Part shown: positions 14,257-21,452 of the stretch, one piece after another
Layout: each line of letters opens with the position of its first letter
Position numbering within the stretch: position 1 is the stretch's first letter
NCBI GenBank assembly: GCA_947626545.1
Contig: CANQSS010000016.1
Span: forward strand, 1 to 42,517
Length of the DNA stretch: 42,517 nt
From: an uncultured Akkermansia sp.
GTDB taxonomy: Bacteria > Verrucomicrobiota > Verrucomicrobiia > Verrucomicrobiales > Akkermansiaceae
Direction of reading: 5' to 3'
Notes under the pieces: generated by a model
The model's input: the letters and a program-made list of their open reading frames with translations, nothing else
What the model was told of the DNA's origin: nothing
Databases searched by the model: none
Program-made: the position numbers and the translations under genes

Positions 14257-14738
14257 ACTTACCATGTACGATTGAGATTATAGCGCGCGTTGCGCGGGCT
14301 ATGCGAAGCCTTAGCGAAGGGGGTGGGTGAAATCATGGATGGTTGTTGGTTAGAAAGGTTTCGAATTTTGCGGAGCCGAGACGCCCAGAGGCAGACGGAG
14401 CCTGCCCATGTACGATTGCGAAATTCGCGCGTTTTATTCCGTGTTTTCCCCGTTCACAGCCTTTCAACTCCTCGTGATATATATGTTCTAAAGATCTAAT
14501 CATAAACAATAAATCAAAAATATGACCTGGCAATTGTTTGAGTTTTATTCCATGTTTTATTCCGAGTTTTCACCTTTCACCCATACCCTTCCCCCGCGCC
14601 TAGCGCCTAGCGGCGCCCATGTACAATGTACATAGGCGAAACCTCCGCCGCCGGCCGTTTTCCGCGAGCCGGAGGCGAGCCAAATTTCTAAATCGTAAAT
14701 CGTAAATGAGTCAAGATCAATCGCTTCCGCGATTGCTC
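14257..14738. other. Gene-free interval rich in short repeats
   Basis: No gene is seen. The stretch contains GCGCGCGTTGCGCGGG next to the hairpin repeat, ATGTACGATTG-type motifs (14265 and 14407), two imperfect direct copies of GTTTTATTCC-TGTTTT-CC plus TTTTC-CC-TTCAC (about 14430-14470 and 14540-14582), and a heptamer array AAATCGTAAATCGTAAATGA (14691-14710). It reads as a mosaic of repeat fragments rather than decayed coding DNA. Confidence 0.5.
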
Positions 14739-14767
14739 TTGACTCCATTGTATTTCCATGGTACACT
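14739..14767 (+). promoter_or_regulatory. Promoter candidate upstream of the CBM9-like gene
   Basis: TTGACT (14739-14744), a 17-nt spacer and TACACT (14762-14767). A second candidate lies 70 nt downstream, so the following gene may have tandem promoters. Confidence 0.4.
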
Positions 14768-14805
14768 GCTCGCACTTGGCATCGATAAAAAGGGGGGGAG
14801 TAATT

Positions 14806-14835
14806 TTGAAGTTGACTCCACAGAGTCAGTATAAT
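14806..14835 (+). promoter_or_regulatory. Second promoter candidate with an inverted repeat in the spacer
   Basis: TTGAAG (14806-14811), an 18-nt spacer and a perfect TATAAT (14830-14835). The spacer holds GACTCCACAGAGTC, an inverted repeat GACTC/GAGTC that could be an operator. The predicted leader to the ATG at 14990 is about 150 nt. Confidence 0.5.
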
Positions 14836-14989
14836 AGCGCCGCGCGAGGCAAGTCCGAAACTTGTCCGCTGATGTGGGGAGCATGGAGGATTCTGTGCTT
14901 CGCGCAGTGGTTTGTCGATTTATTCGCGACGACTTGCCGTTTCTTTTCCTGCCATTACTTGCACTGCGTTTGAAAGCGGATATCACACC

Positions 14990-15586
14990 ATGTCGAAGGA
15001 ACAGACAGCTTGTAAAATATGGCGTGAAGGCGCTGTGTGCGGTGGCATGCAGTGGCTCGCGAGGGATTGGGAGGGAACGCAGGTGGAGCCGCCGATAGGT
15101 TTCAGCATGCAGATGGGGGAGGGAGAATTGGTGCTGCGCGCGCAACGGGAAGCCCTGGCACGTGTGCAGCCTGGGAGTCAAGGGGGCGCGTTCACCCCCC
15201 TGTTGTGGAAATATGACGTGGCGGAATTCTTTTTGCGCGGCGAGGATGCAAAGCCGTACATGGAGATCAATTTGGCGCCGAATGGGGCGTGGTGGGCTGC
15301 GGTGTTTGATGAGCCGCGAGTGGAGCACCCGGGATTTGACGCGGCAGCCATGGCAGTACGCAGCCGAGGGCTGTGCGATGACCGACGCTGGGAAGCCGAG
15401 CTACGCTTGCCCTTGGCGACGCTGCGCGAGCTGGGATGGGACCCGGAGGAGCTGCGCGCCAGTGCGTGCGCGGTGTTGCGGCAAAAGGACGGCTCCTACC
15501 GCTATGCGTCCACCAGCATGCAGGTCGGCGAGAAGCCAGATTTTCACCGACCGTGGCATTGGCCAACGGTGCAAATGCAGAGCTGA
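14990..15586 (+). CDS. CBM9/DOMON-like beta-sandwich protein
   Basis: A 198-residue protein with no signal peptide from the chosen ATG (MSKEQTACKIW). The central block LLWKYDVAEFFL, then YMEINLAPNGAWWAAVFDEP, matches the carbohydrate-binding family 9-like / DOMON-like fold, in which D-V-x-E-F-F and a Y-x-E-x-N-x-x-P-N-G-x-W-W motif line the ligand face. A second matching strand is WEAELRLPLATLRELGWDP. Such single-domain proteins are widespread and mostly of unknown ligand. The longer frame to 14912 is unsupported. The gene converges on the sialate esterase, with only 7 nt between the stops. Confidence 0.6.
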   Translation: MSKEQTACKIWREGAVCGGMQWLARDWEGTQVEPPIGFSMQMGEGELVLRAQREALARVQPGSQGGAFTPLLWKYDVAEFFLRGEDAKPYMEINLAPNGAWWAAVFDEPRVEHPGFDAAAMAVRSRGLCDDRRWEAELRLPLATLRELGWDPEELRASACAVLRQKDGSYRYASTSMQVGEKPDFHRPWHWPTVQMQS

Positions 15587-15593
15587 AGTTTGA

Positions 15594-17096
15594 TCACTTG
15601 GCTTTTTTGCCGTCCAAGCGCAGGGTGAAAGGCACGGCAGGAAGCCCGGCTTCGTTCACCAAGTTCGGAGTCAGGAAAGTACTCCAGGCGTAGCGTACCA
15701 CTTTCGGGGTCTGGCGCAAGTCTTCCGCCGTAAGCAGTAGTTTGCCCTCCTTGATTTCAGCTTTGGCAGGGAAAAATTCTTTGCCATTCGCCGAGAGCTC
15801 AAAGTGGGCAATGGGTTTGCCATCTGCACTCTTGAGTCCATCGGCATGCTCCAATTCCAGCAGCACGGCGTTGCCGCGCACTGTGGCCCGCTTGGCGACA
15901 GGGCCGGTGTAAGGCACGTCTTTCTTACCGTACACGCAGGCAGCGGCGGTCGAGGCCAGGCGCTCGCCGACCTCCAGCTTGCGCTGAGGGTGAACATTGG
16001 AGTCCGTGGTGCCGAGATCGACCGTGGTGACATCGTACACACGGGGAAGGAGCTTGGAGACGCGATCCTGCACCTCGCGGAACTCCGGCCAATAAGCGCG
16101 CAACGGAGACGCATCTTTGATGCGCGGAAGCTGAACCATGATGAACGGCAGCTCCGCTTGCTTGAACTCCGTGCGCCATCCCTTGATGAGATTCGTGAGC
16201 AAGCCCTCATTTTGCTCCTGATCCTGGATTTCGGCATCCGACTCTCCTTGGTACCAAATGACGCCGGCCATGGGGAAATTGAGCCAGGGATGTACGCCGG
16301 TTTCGAAGAGATAGGCAGGTTTGTAGGGATGCGGGGCCGATAAATCCTTGCCGAGATTCTGACGGATTCTACCGCGCACCCAGTTGGACATGTATTTACT
16401 GTCCTGCCAATGGGGACCCATGCATTCCTTGTACTTCTTTTTCACCACGGCGGGGGGCATCCACGCCATCATTTCCGAGCCGCCCAAGCTGGCATGCACC
16501 ACAGCCACCGGCACATCCAGCAGCTCATGCAGCTTGCGACCGAAGTACCAGCCCACGGCGCTCATGCGCCGGCAATCCCCCGAGCCGCCCACATTCCACG
16601 CTCCCTCGTACATGCGGTTTTCTTTAAGACGGGTCAGCAAATCGTTGTTGTAAGTGCCTGGGCTTGTGTGCACTTTGGGCTCGGCATGGTAAAAGCGGAA
16701 TCCCGGTATGGCCGGCTGACCCAGCGCGGCTTTGTCCCCTGTTTCATCGAGACGAAACAGCATGTTGCTCTGACCGGAGGCGAACCAGACCTCCCCCACC
16801 AGGACATCGTCCAGTTGCACGTTTTCATCCCCCTGAGTAATGGTGAGGGTTTTCCCCTCTGCATCGGCCTCCATGGGGGGAAGCACGGCCTTCCATTTCT
16901 TCCCTTTCACTGCGGCTTTCACCTCGGCATCACCAAACTTGACCGTAATGGGCGCCGAGCTGGTGCAAGTGCCGCAGACAGGCACCGACTTGCCCCGTTG
17001 GAGCACCATGTGAGATTGGTAGATGGGATCTGCCGTGAGTTCTGCATGAGCCGTGCCGAGCAAGCAGACTGCCAACAGCGAGAGAAGACGTTTCAT
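15594..17096 (-). CDS. Sialate O-acetylesterase (secreted SGNH hydrolase)
   Basis: A 500-residue protein with a signal peptide (MKRLLSLLAVCLLGTAHA). The SASA/DUF303 esterase removes O-acetyl groups from sialic acids on host glycans so that sialidases can act, most likely in the periplasm or outside the cell. Motifs: GEVWFASGQSNM with the nucleophile Ser near residue 110, ASLGGSEMMAWMP (Gly block), GVIWYQGESDAE, and TDSNVHPQRKLEVGERLA supplying the Asp/His pair. Length is usual for the family. It sits 51 nt downstream of fabI on the same strand, with no promoter visible between them, so co-transcription is plausible. It suggests a mucin- or glycan-feeding lifestyle. Confidence 0.88.
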   Translation of the reverse strand: MKRLLSLLAVCLLGTAHAELTADPIYQSHMVLQRGKSVPVCGTCTSSAPITVKFGDAEVKAAVKGKKWKAVLPPMEADAEGKTLTITQGDENVQLDDVLVGEVWFASGQSNMLFRLDETGDKAALGQPAIPGFRFYHAEPKVHTSPGTYNNDLLTRLKENRMYEGAWNVGGSGDCRRMSAVGWYFGRKLHELLDVPVAVVHASLGGSEMMAWMPPAVVKKKYKECMGPHWQDSKYMSNWVRGRIRQNLGKDLSAPHPYKPAYLFETGVHPWLNFPMAGVIWYQGESDAEIQDQEQNEGLLTNLIKGWRTEFKQAELPFIMVQLPRIKDASPLRAYWPEFREVQDRVSKLLPRVYDVTTVDLGTTDSNVHPQRKLEVGERLASTAAACVYGKKDVPYTGPVAKRATVRGNAVLLELEHADGLKSADGKPIAHFELSANGKEFFPAKAEIKEGKLLLTAEDLRQTPKVVRYAWSTFLTPNLVNEAGLPAVPFTLRLDGKKAK

Positions 17097-17147
17097 GGGA
17101 AAAAGCGGGTGAGCGGGTGTGAGACCGACGAGCGGCGGAGAGAGGCT

Positions 17148-17942
17148 CTACATGCCTACAATCTCGTAACCGCCGTCCACGTAAATGACTTGACCGGTGA
17201 TGCTTGCCGCGCCATCGCTGGCCAAGAAGGTGGCCGTAGCGCCGAGCTCCTCCAGCGTGCAGGAGCGCTGCAGCGGGCTCTTCTCCTCGTACACCTTGAA
17301 CATACCGGTGAAGCCGGACACTCCGCGCGCCGCCAGCGTTTGCACCGGACCGGCGGAAATGCAGTTCACGCGGATAGGCTGTTCGCGGCGTCCCAGGTCG
17401 AAGGCCAGGTACTTGCTACTGGTCTCCAGCGCGGCTTTAGAGACGGCCATGAGGTTATAATTGGGCACTACTTTCTGGCTGGCATAGTAGGTCATGGCCA
17501 AGATGGAGCCCCCGTTGACCATGAGCGGTGCAACGGCGCGCGAAAGGGCGATGAGTGAGTATGCCGATACCTGAAGCGACAGATTGAAAGCATCCCGCGG
17601 GATGTCGGAGAAATGCCCCTCCAAGCATCCGGGCGCCTTGGGAGCAAACGCGATGGCGTGCAGCATCATATCGACATGGTCGGTGTGCTGCTGCACGAAA
17701 TCGAAGAAGTGGGCGATCGAGTCGTCACTGGTCACGTCCAAATCGCAGATGGGGGTGTCTTCGCCGAAAGTTTCATGCACGAGCTTGATGACACCGTCCT
17801 TGAGGCGCTCTCCCTGGTAGTTGAAGATGAGTTTGGCGCCGGCCTCGTGCCAGGCCTTGGCGATTCCAAATGCGATGCTGCGCTTGTTGGCCACGCCCGT
17901 GACCACTCCTACTTTGCCTTCCAATGGTTTTTCGAGTGACAT
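17148..17942 (-). CDS. fabI: Enoyl-[acyl-carrier-protein] reductase (NADH)
   Basis: A 264-residue protein of the SDR superfamily that performs the last reduction in each fatty-acid elongation cycle in the cytoplasm. The N-terminal VGVVTGVANKRSIAFGIAKA is the divergent FabI nucleotide-binding loop. The active site is YYASQKVVPNYNLMAVSKA, with Tyr162 and Lys169 corresponding to Tyr156 and Lys163 of the E. coli enzyme and Tyr152/153 near the position of Tyr146. The C-terminal GQVIYVDGGYEIVGM is typical. It lies 29 nt downstream of the YbjN-like gene, probably in one transcript with it. No Shine-Dalgarno site precedes the ATG. Confidence 0.92.
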   Translation of the reverse strand: MSLEKPLEGKVGVVTGVANKRSIAFGIAKAWHEAGAKLIFNYQGERLKDGVIKLVHETFGEDTPICDLDVTSDDSIAHFFDFVQQHTDHVDMMLHAIAFAPKAPGCLEGHFSDIPRDAFNLSLQVSAYSLIALSRAVAPLMVNGGSILAMTYYASQKVVPNYNLMAVSKAALETSSKYLAFDLGRREQPIRVNCISAGPVQTLAARGVSGFTGMFKVYEEKSPLQRSCTLEELGATATFLASDGAASITGQVIYVDGGYEIVGM

Positions 17943-17971
17943 TTTCTTGAATCGGTTAAGGGTTAAATGGG

Positions 17972-18439
17972 TTAATCAGAGAATTCCTGGGCAATGATTT
18001 CAGCGTATGTGAGGCTCATCTTCACCCCCACTTCTTCCATGTGGCGGATCTTGTTGAGGATCTCTGCATCGCTTATGTTGAGGTCGTCCACGACAAACTT
18101 GAGGCGGTAGTACACATAGCCACCCTCGCGATCCAGCAACAGCTGCCCCTCCGGCAGATTAGCGTTGACGGTGAGCAGCAGTTCGGAGAGCTCCTGGACA
18201 TCCTCCGACGCTATGCGTGAGGCGAAATGCGCATCAAAAACCAAGCTGCACGGCTCATGCAGCTCCGTGAACATGAAAGTACAGGGAATGCCCGTCATGT
18301 CCAACGGCAGGTAGGCCAAGCCGATTTTCTCCGGCCCCATGGTCACCCACTGGTAATCCTCGCCGCGGCTGATAAGGTGTCGACGCACCTGCGCCAACAA
18401 GTTCGGCTGCCTCGTTTTGTTTGGTGTATTCTCTGCCAT
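17972..18439 (-). CDS. YbjN-like (secretion-chaperone fold) protein
   Basis: A 155-residue soluble protein. Its layout, LAQVRRHLISRGEDYQWV, then a hydrophobic strand pair, LLLTVNANLPEGQLLLDREG and VYYRLKFVVDDLNISDAEI near the C-terminus, resembles the YbjN / type III secretion chaperone-like family (N-N-L-P-G-x-F and D-x-x-G-x-V-x-Y-R). Function in the family is poorly known. It starts the fabI-esterase gene run and has its own promoter. The assignment is by overall pattern and moderate. Confidence 0.5.
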   Translation of the reverse strand: MAENTPNKTRQPNLLAQVRRHLISRGEDYQWVTMGPEKIGLAYLPLDMTGIPCTFMFTELHEPCSLVFDAHFASRIASEDVQELSELLLTVNANLPEGQLLLDREGGYVYYRLKFVVDDLNISDAEILNKIRHMEEVGVKMSLTYAEIIAQEFSD

Positions 18440-18454
18440 AATGCGCTCGAGACC

Positions 18455-18483
18455 AGCCTACGCATTTGCGCGTAAAAAGTCAA
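18455..18483 (-). promoter_or_regulatory. Promoter of the YbjN-like / fabI run
   Basis: On the minus strand: TTGACT (18478-18483), a 17-nt spacer and TAGGCT (18455-18460). The ATG follows 15 nt after the -10, giving a leader of about 8 nt without a ribosome-binding site. Confidence 0.5.
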
Positions 18484-18519
18484 GCCCCCATTACGCCATT
18501 TCAAACCAATCCAACCCAC

Positions 18520-18602
18520 ACGTGTCGCAACAAAATCATCTCTGGGCTCATTCAACCCATTCCTCATGCGTTTCCCACGGATAAAAGAGATAAGCCAGCA
18601 AG
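18520..18602 (+). repeat. Dispersed repeat family A, copy 2
   Basis: ACGTGTC-CAA-AAAAT, then CTCATTCAACCCATTCCTCA and TGCGTTTCCCACGGATAAA, ending TAAGCCAGCAAG. It shares its ends with the copy at 20104-20183 (both start ACGTGTC and end GCCAGCAAG), which sets the unit length at about 80 bp. Confidence 0.8.
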
Positions 18603-18691
18603 AAGCTCAAACCATTGATGATTGGGCAAAGCCGTAAACCCGGCACGGCGTAACACCGGAGTTTTTCCTGCGCAACGCGCACGAATTTTTC

Positions 18692-18724
18692 AATCGTACA
18701 TCGTACATCCAACATCGTACATGG
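18692..18724 (+). repeat. Heptamer array (ATCGTAC)
   Basis: Units read ATCGTAC ATCGTAC ATCCAAC ATCGTAC AT, a strict 7-bp period, directly before the hairpin repeat at 18725. A related single unit, AAATCGTAAATGG, lies at 18796-18808. Similar arrays with other heptamer endings occur elsewhere in this window. Confidence 0.6.
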
Positions 18725-18751
18725 GCAACCGCACTTTCTAAAGCGGTTGCC
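18725..18751. repeat. Hairpin repeat (REP-like), copy 2
   Basis: GCAACCGCACTTTCTAAAGC followed by GGTTGCC. The arms GGCAACCGC / GCGGTTGCC pair with a slightly enlarged loop. It directly follows the heptamer array. Confidence 0.7.
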
Positions 18752-18830
18752 CCGCGCCTGCTTCGCAAAATTTGCGTGCAAGCGCGGGGATTTTCCAAAT
18801 CGTAAATGGATCGCGTTTCAAAACGCGATT

Positions 18831-19751
18831 TCACGCTTGAGGCTGGGCGGTCGCGGGTTCTGCGGGAGTCACCGTTGCAGGTGCTGCAGGCGCTGCAGGC
18901 GTCGTTTGTTGCAGCGGTTGATCTGTCTCGGGATCCACCTCCACATCATTGACGAATTTTCTGACGCGTTCCTTGCCCTGGTCCGAGGTCCACTCTCGGA
19001 TGATTTCCACCTTGGTGCGGCGCATGCCACCCTTGCCATCCGGCTCAATCGAGATGCGGGATTCCACGCTGCGAGCGTAGCCCGATGATTTGGCGGCGGG
19101 CGTCAGCGGAGCCGGATCAGCATCGGCAGGCGCAGGAGCGGCATCCGGTGCAGGAGTTGCTGCCGTTGCCGGTTGTGCCGGGGTAACGGGAGTGGCAGGT
19201 ACACCTTGAACCGCCGACGGCGCCGGAGTGACGGGAGCGCCGGGTACACCCTGAACTTGCCGCGGCTGAGGAGTCACTTTGGCAAAGCGGGTGACAGCGC
19301 GTACGTTCTCATTGCCATCATCGCGGAAGAGGTAGATGTGGTCGATGTTGAGCAGAGCTTCATCACCCGGCTTCATCTCGCGGATCTGACGTCCTACATC
19401 GGCGGCCTGCCCCGGCACATCTGCCGCCAGCGACACCGGGAAAAGACGCCCCACATTCAGGGCGCCATCACCCATGCGATCGTAGCGTCTGTGCGCAAGG
19501 TTTTGCTTCACCTCGAAGACAGCCACTTCTTCCGTGGCATCTGTGGGCATCGTCAAGTCCACCACGGGGATGGTACGCAGCCCTTTGAAAATAGCGTGCA
19601 CTGCGTTGGACGCGAGCAAATCGCTATGATAAACACCCTGCCGTGGCATGTTGACCAAGGAGGGCGACGGACGCCCCATGCCGATATCCGCCCAAGCGGT
19701 TGCAACGGCAGGAAGCATGATCATTGAATAGAGGAATGGATAGATTTTCAT
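18831..19751 (-). CDS. Secreted proline/alanine-rich hypothetical protein
   Basis: A 306-residue protein starting MKIYPFLYSMIMLPAVATAW, a clear signal peptide. A folded N-terminal part (about residues 25-165) contains VFEVKQNLAHRRYDRMGDGA and a strand-rich segment ending in an IYLFRDDGN motif. It is followed by a Pro/Ala/Thr linker with three repeats of the V-Q-G-V-P-x-x-P-V-T-P-A type (about residues 168-200), a short folded segment, and an Ala/Pro/Thr tail. This looks like a periplasmic or surface protein with flexible tethers. No family is recognised. I chose the ATG at 19751, at the signal peptide; an upstream GTG-type start adds six residues. Confidence 0.6.
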   Translation of the reverse strand: MKIYPFLYSMIMLPAVATAWADIGMGRPSPSLVNMPRQGVYHSDLLASNAVHAIFKGLRTIPVVDLTMPTDATEEVAVFEVKQNLAHRRYDRMGDGALNVGRLFPVSLAADVPGQAADVGRQIREMKPGDEALLNIDHIYLFRDDGNENVRAVTRFAKVTPQPRQVQGVPGAPVTPAPSAVQGVPATPVTPAQPATAATPAPDAAPAPADADPAPLTPAAKSSGYARSVESRISIEPDGKGGMRRTKVEIIREWTSDQGKERVRKFVNDVEVDPETDQPLQQTTPAAPAAPATVTPAEPATAQPQA

Positions 19752-19819
19752 ACTTGCCGGGTATGACAAGGTTTGCCCTCTATCTGTTCAAATAAATTTC
19801 GCCCCCATAAACAGGCACC

Positions 19820-19880
19820 GCCCACATCCGTTCCCCAAAAAAAGCACCCCCAATAGGTAGGCAACGGCACATCATGCAGC
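19820..19880 (-). repeat. Dispersed repeat family B, copy 1
   Basis: On the minus strand: CCGTTGCCTACCTATTGGGG followed by GTGCTTTTTTTGGGGAACGG and ATGTGG. It matches 20228-20316 (plus) and 42267-42358 (minus). The conserved core is C-ATTGGG, a T-rich tract, TTGGGACGGATGTG. Confidence 0.75.
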
Positions 19881-20103
19881 AACCGTAGGCTGCTGCCTAT
19901 GTACGATGTACAACACGCACGACGGCCCCGATGAGGGCGCACGCGCAGCGGGCGGTAAGTGAGTATGGACGGCGCGTATGCGCTGCCCGAAGGGCAAGTA
20001 GGCAATGAGGTGCCTACGAGTCAACTTTCGATGTACGATTGCCAAATTCGCGCGCGTTGCGCGGAGGAGAGCTGGTGCGGAGGGATGCGGTGGAAATCAC
20101 ACG

Positions 20104-20183
20104 TGTCCCAATAAAATTTTCTCCGGACTCATTCAACCCATTTCCCATGCGTTACCTATGGATGAAGGAAGTAAGCCAGCAAG
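20104..20183 (+). repeat. Dispersed repeat family A, copy 3
   Basis: TGTCCCAATAAAATTTTCTC, then CGGACTCATTCAACCCATTT, CCCATGCGTTACCTATGGAT, GAAGGAAGTAAGCCAGCAAG. It is nearest in sequence to copy 1 in the core and to copy 2 at the ends. Confidence 0.8.
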
Positions 20184-20227
20184 ACAGCAAACTTCGCCAA
20201 GTTCGCGCGCAAGCGCGGAAATTTCAC

Positions 20228-20316
20228 AAATCGTAAATCGCAAATAACCAACGGATTATGTTACACGATATATCGTTACCTACCATTGGGGGTATTTTTT
20301 CTTGGGACGGATGTGG
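20228..20316 (+). repeat. Dispersed repeat family B, copy 2
   Basis: AATCGTAAATCGCAAATAAC, CAACGGATTATGTTACACGA, then TACCATTGGGGGTATTTTTT and CTTGGGACGGATGTGG. The left end is a heptamer-like ATCGTAA array and the right end abuts the tRNA-Gln promoter. Confidence 0.8.
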
Positions 20317-20323
20317 TTTCCTC

Positions 20324-20352
20324 TTGACTTTTCCAAAAAGCTGTGCTATACG
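20324..20352 (+). promoter_or_regulatory. Promoter of tRNA-Gln
   Basis: TTGACT (20324-20329), a 17-nt spacer and TATACG (20347-20352) preceded by TGC, an extended -10. The tRNA begins 27 nt after the -10. Confidence 0.65.
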
Positions 20353-20378
20353 CGTTGCGCTTCCTGTGAAGGACTGGC

Positions 20379-20449
20379 GGTCTCGTGGTGTAATGGTAGC
20401 ACAAGGGATTTTGGTTCCCTTAGTCTTGGTTCGAACCCAGGCGAGACTA
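20379..20449 (+). tRNA. tRNA-Gln (anticodon TTG)
   Basis: A 71-nt cloverleaf. Acceptor GGTCTCG / CGAGACT with a G-U first pair; D arm GTG-TAATGGTAG-CAC; anticodon arm AGGGA-TTTTGGT-TCCCT with anticodon TTG reading CAA; T arm CTTGG-TTCGAAC-CCAGG; discriminator A. No CCA is encoded, so CCA must be added after transcription. The truncated integrase downstream makes it a likely past integration site. Confidence 0.92.
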
Positions 20450-20536
20450 CGGAAAGATGCGGCTTTTTGCGTCTGATAGAAGTTGTAAGCGACTGACAGA
20501 AGCATTTTTGTCTTAGCAAGGGATTGAGGGGTGTGG

Positions 20537-20577
20537 TATAGGTGGGTCACATTTTGGGTCATATAGGTGGGTCACAT
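20537..20577 (+). mobile_element. IS-end-like tandem sites, 25-bp period (left copy)
   Basis: Two identical 16-mers TATAGGTGGGTCACAT at 20537 and 20562, spaced by a 25-bp period with an inner TTTGGGTCA. Multiple phased sites of this type are seen at termini of IS21- and IS481-like elements, where the transposase binds. A related pair with the same period lies at 42457-42494. No transposase gene is present, so this is probably a relic. Confidence 0.4.
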
Positions 20578-20623
20578 AAAAAAAAGTCCCCCTGCCCTAG
20601 TGAAATCTAAACTTAACACGATT

Positions 20624-20821
20624 ATGAGCTGGATTGAAAAACGAGATAATTGCAAACGCTGGATTGCCTGCTGGAGGCAGGGCGGGCGCAAGGTGCGGCG
20701 TTCAACCGGGATTCGCATTGAAGCGGGGGCGGCTGGGCGGCATGCGCGGGCTATGGCTGAGCAGGCGGCGGCGATGGAGGCGGCTTCTACGAGTGAGACC
20801 CCGGCGCACAAGACACGGTGA
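20624..20821 (+). pseudogene. Phage-type tyrosine integrase, N-terminal fragment
   Basis: From the ATG at 20624 the frame reads MSWIEKRDNCKRWIACWRQG then GRKVRRSTGIRI, an Ala/Glu helix and a stop after 65 residues. This is the arm-type DNA-binding domain of tyrosine recombinases (a W-I-x-K-R-x-x-x-x-W start, G-x-R-x-R-x-S-T-G, then an A-x-x-A-x-x-x-E helix). The core-binding and catalytic R-H-R-Y domains are missing. Its location 175 nt past tRNA-Gln suggests the leftover end of an integrated element. The longer frame from 20567 adds unrelated residues. Confidence 0.6.
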
Positions 20822-20853
20822 AACTATCGAGAGGGTTATTGGAAAGTGAAAAA

Positions 20854-20881
20854 GAGCCGGACGCCACCAGACGTCCGGCTC
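20854..20881 (-). terminator. Terminator hairpin, mainly minus strand
   Basis: A perfect 10-bp stem GAGCCGGACG / CGTCCGGCTC with an 8-nt loop. On the minus strand it is followed by TTTTTCAC, so it can end transcripts coming from hicAB. On the plus strand the following bases are not T-rich. Confidence 0.55.
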
Positions 20882-21073
20882 CCAAACCAAAAACCAAAAA
20901 CGGCTATGAAAAACCGAATTGACGGGTGGGTTGTAGCCTCAAGAGTAGCCGGAGTCAAGAAAAAAACACCCGCCCCATGTGCGCAGTTTCCAAATGTTGC
21001 ACCGGTCCGAGGCGGGGGCGGTTATCTAGGGATTATGGTACAGCAGGTTTGGCGGGATGTCAAGGGAGGTAAC

Positions 21074-21448
21074 TCAGACGAGGACGACGGAGTGCTTGGC
21101 AAGCTCATCGCGCAGTTTTTCGGCCTCGCCGGGGCGGAATGGGGTGTTGTTGCGGATGCGGGCGTTGAGCGTGCGCGGCTCGATCCCGAGGAGGTGGGCG
21201 ACTTGTGTTTTGTTGAGTACTTTGCTGGCTTTTTTGAGTGTGGCGATGTCCGGCACAGGTGGGACGAAGGAGGTGTTGGCGCCAAGTTCGGCTTCGAGGT
21301 AGCAGGTGATCGCTTCGTTGATTTCGCGCAGGGCTTCTTCTTGCGTTTCGCCGTGTGCGGAGCAGCCGGGGAGCACCGGGACGGTGGCGATCCAGATTTC
21401 GTCTTCGGTGTCCCAGTCTAGTTGGATTTGGTAGTGGTATGCTTTCAT
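21074..21448 (-). CDS. hicB: HicB-type antitoxin
   Basis: A 124-residue antitoxin. The N-terminal partial RNase H-like fold MKAYHYQIQLDWDTEDEIWI with VPVLPGCSAHGETQEEALRE is diagnostic (a P-x-L-P-G-C-x-x-x-G motif followed by an E-A-L helix). The C-terminal half LNKTQVAHLLGIEPRTLNAR is a helix-turn-helix that should bind its own promoter. It neutralises HicA and represses the operon with it. I chose the ATG at 21448, where the family begins and only 4 nt after hicA; the longer frame overlaps hicA. Confidence 0.85.
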   Translation of the reverse strand: MKAYHYQIQLDWDTEDEIWIATVPVLPGCSAHGETQEEALREINEAITCYLEAELGANTSFVPPVPDIATLKKASKVLNKTQVAHLLGIEPRTLNARIRNNTPFRPGEAEKLRDELAKHSVVLV

Positions 21449-21452
21449 GTTT

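Noticed and set aside
13921..14283. 120-codon plus-strand frame with a plausible start
   Set aside because: It runs through group II intron RNA structure motifs and into the hairpin repeat, so it is not a protein gene.
14717..15328. 203-codon minus-strand frame
   Set aside because: Antisense to the CBM9-like gene and its promoter region; no recognisable protein features.
19748..20005. Short frames across 19.75-20.5 kb on both strands
   Set aside because: They cover repeat B and the tRNA; similar peptides recur only because the repeat recurs.
20537..20577. Possible CRISPR-like repeats
   Set aside because: Only two copies with a 9-bp spacer; no array and no cas genes anywhere in the window.
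20964..21020. Second terminator for hicAB (CACCCGCCCC with GGGGCGG arms)
   Set aside because: The loop would be about 40 nt with a mismatch in the stem; the hairpin at 20854 is far better.
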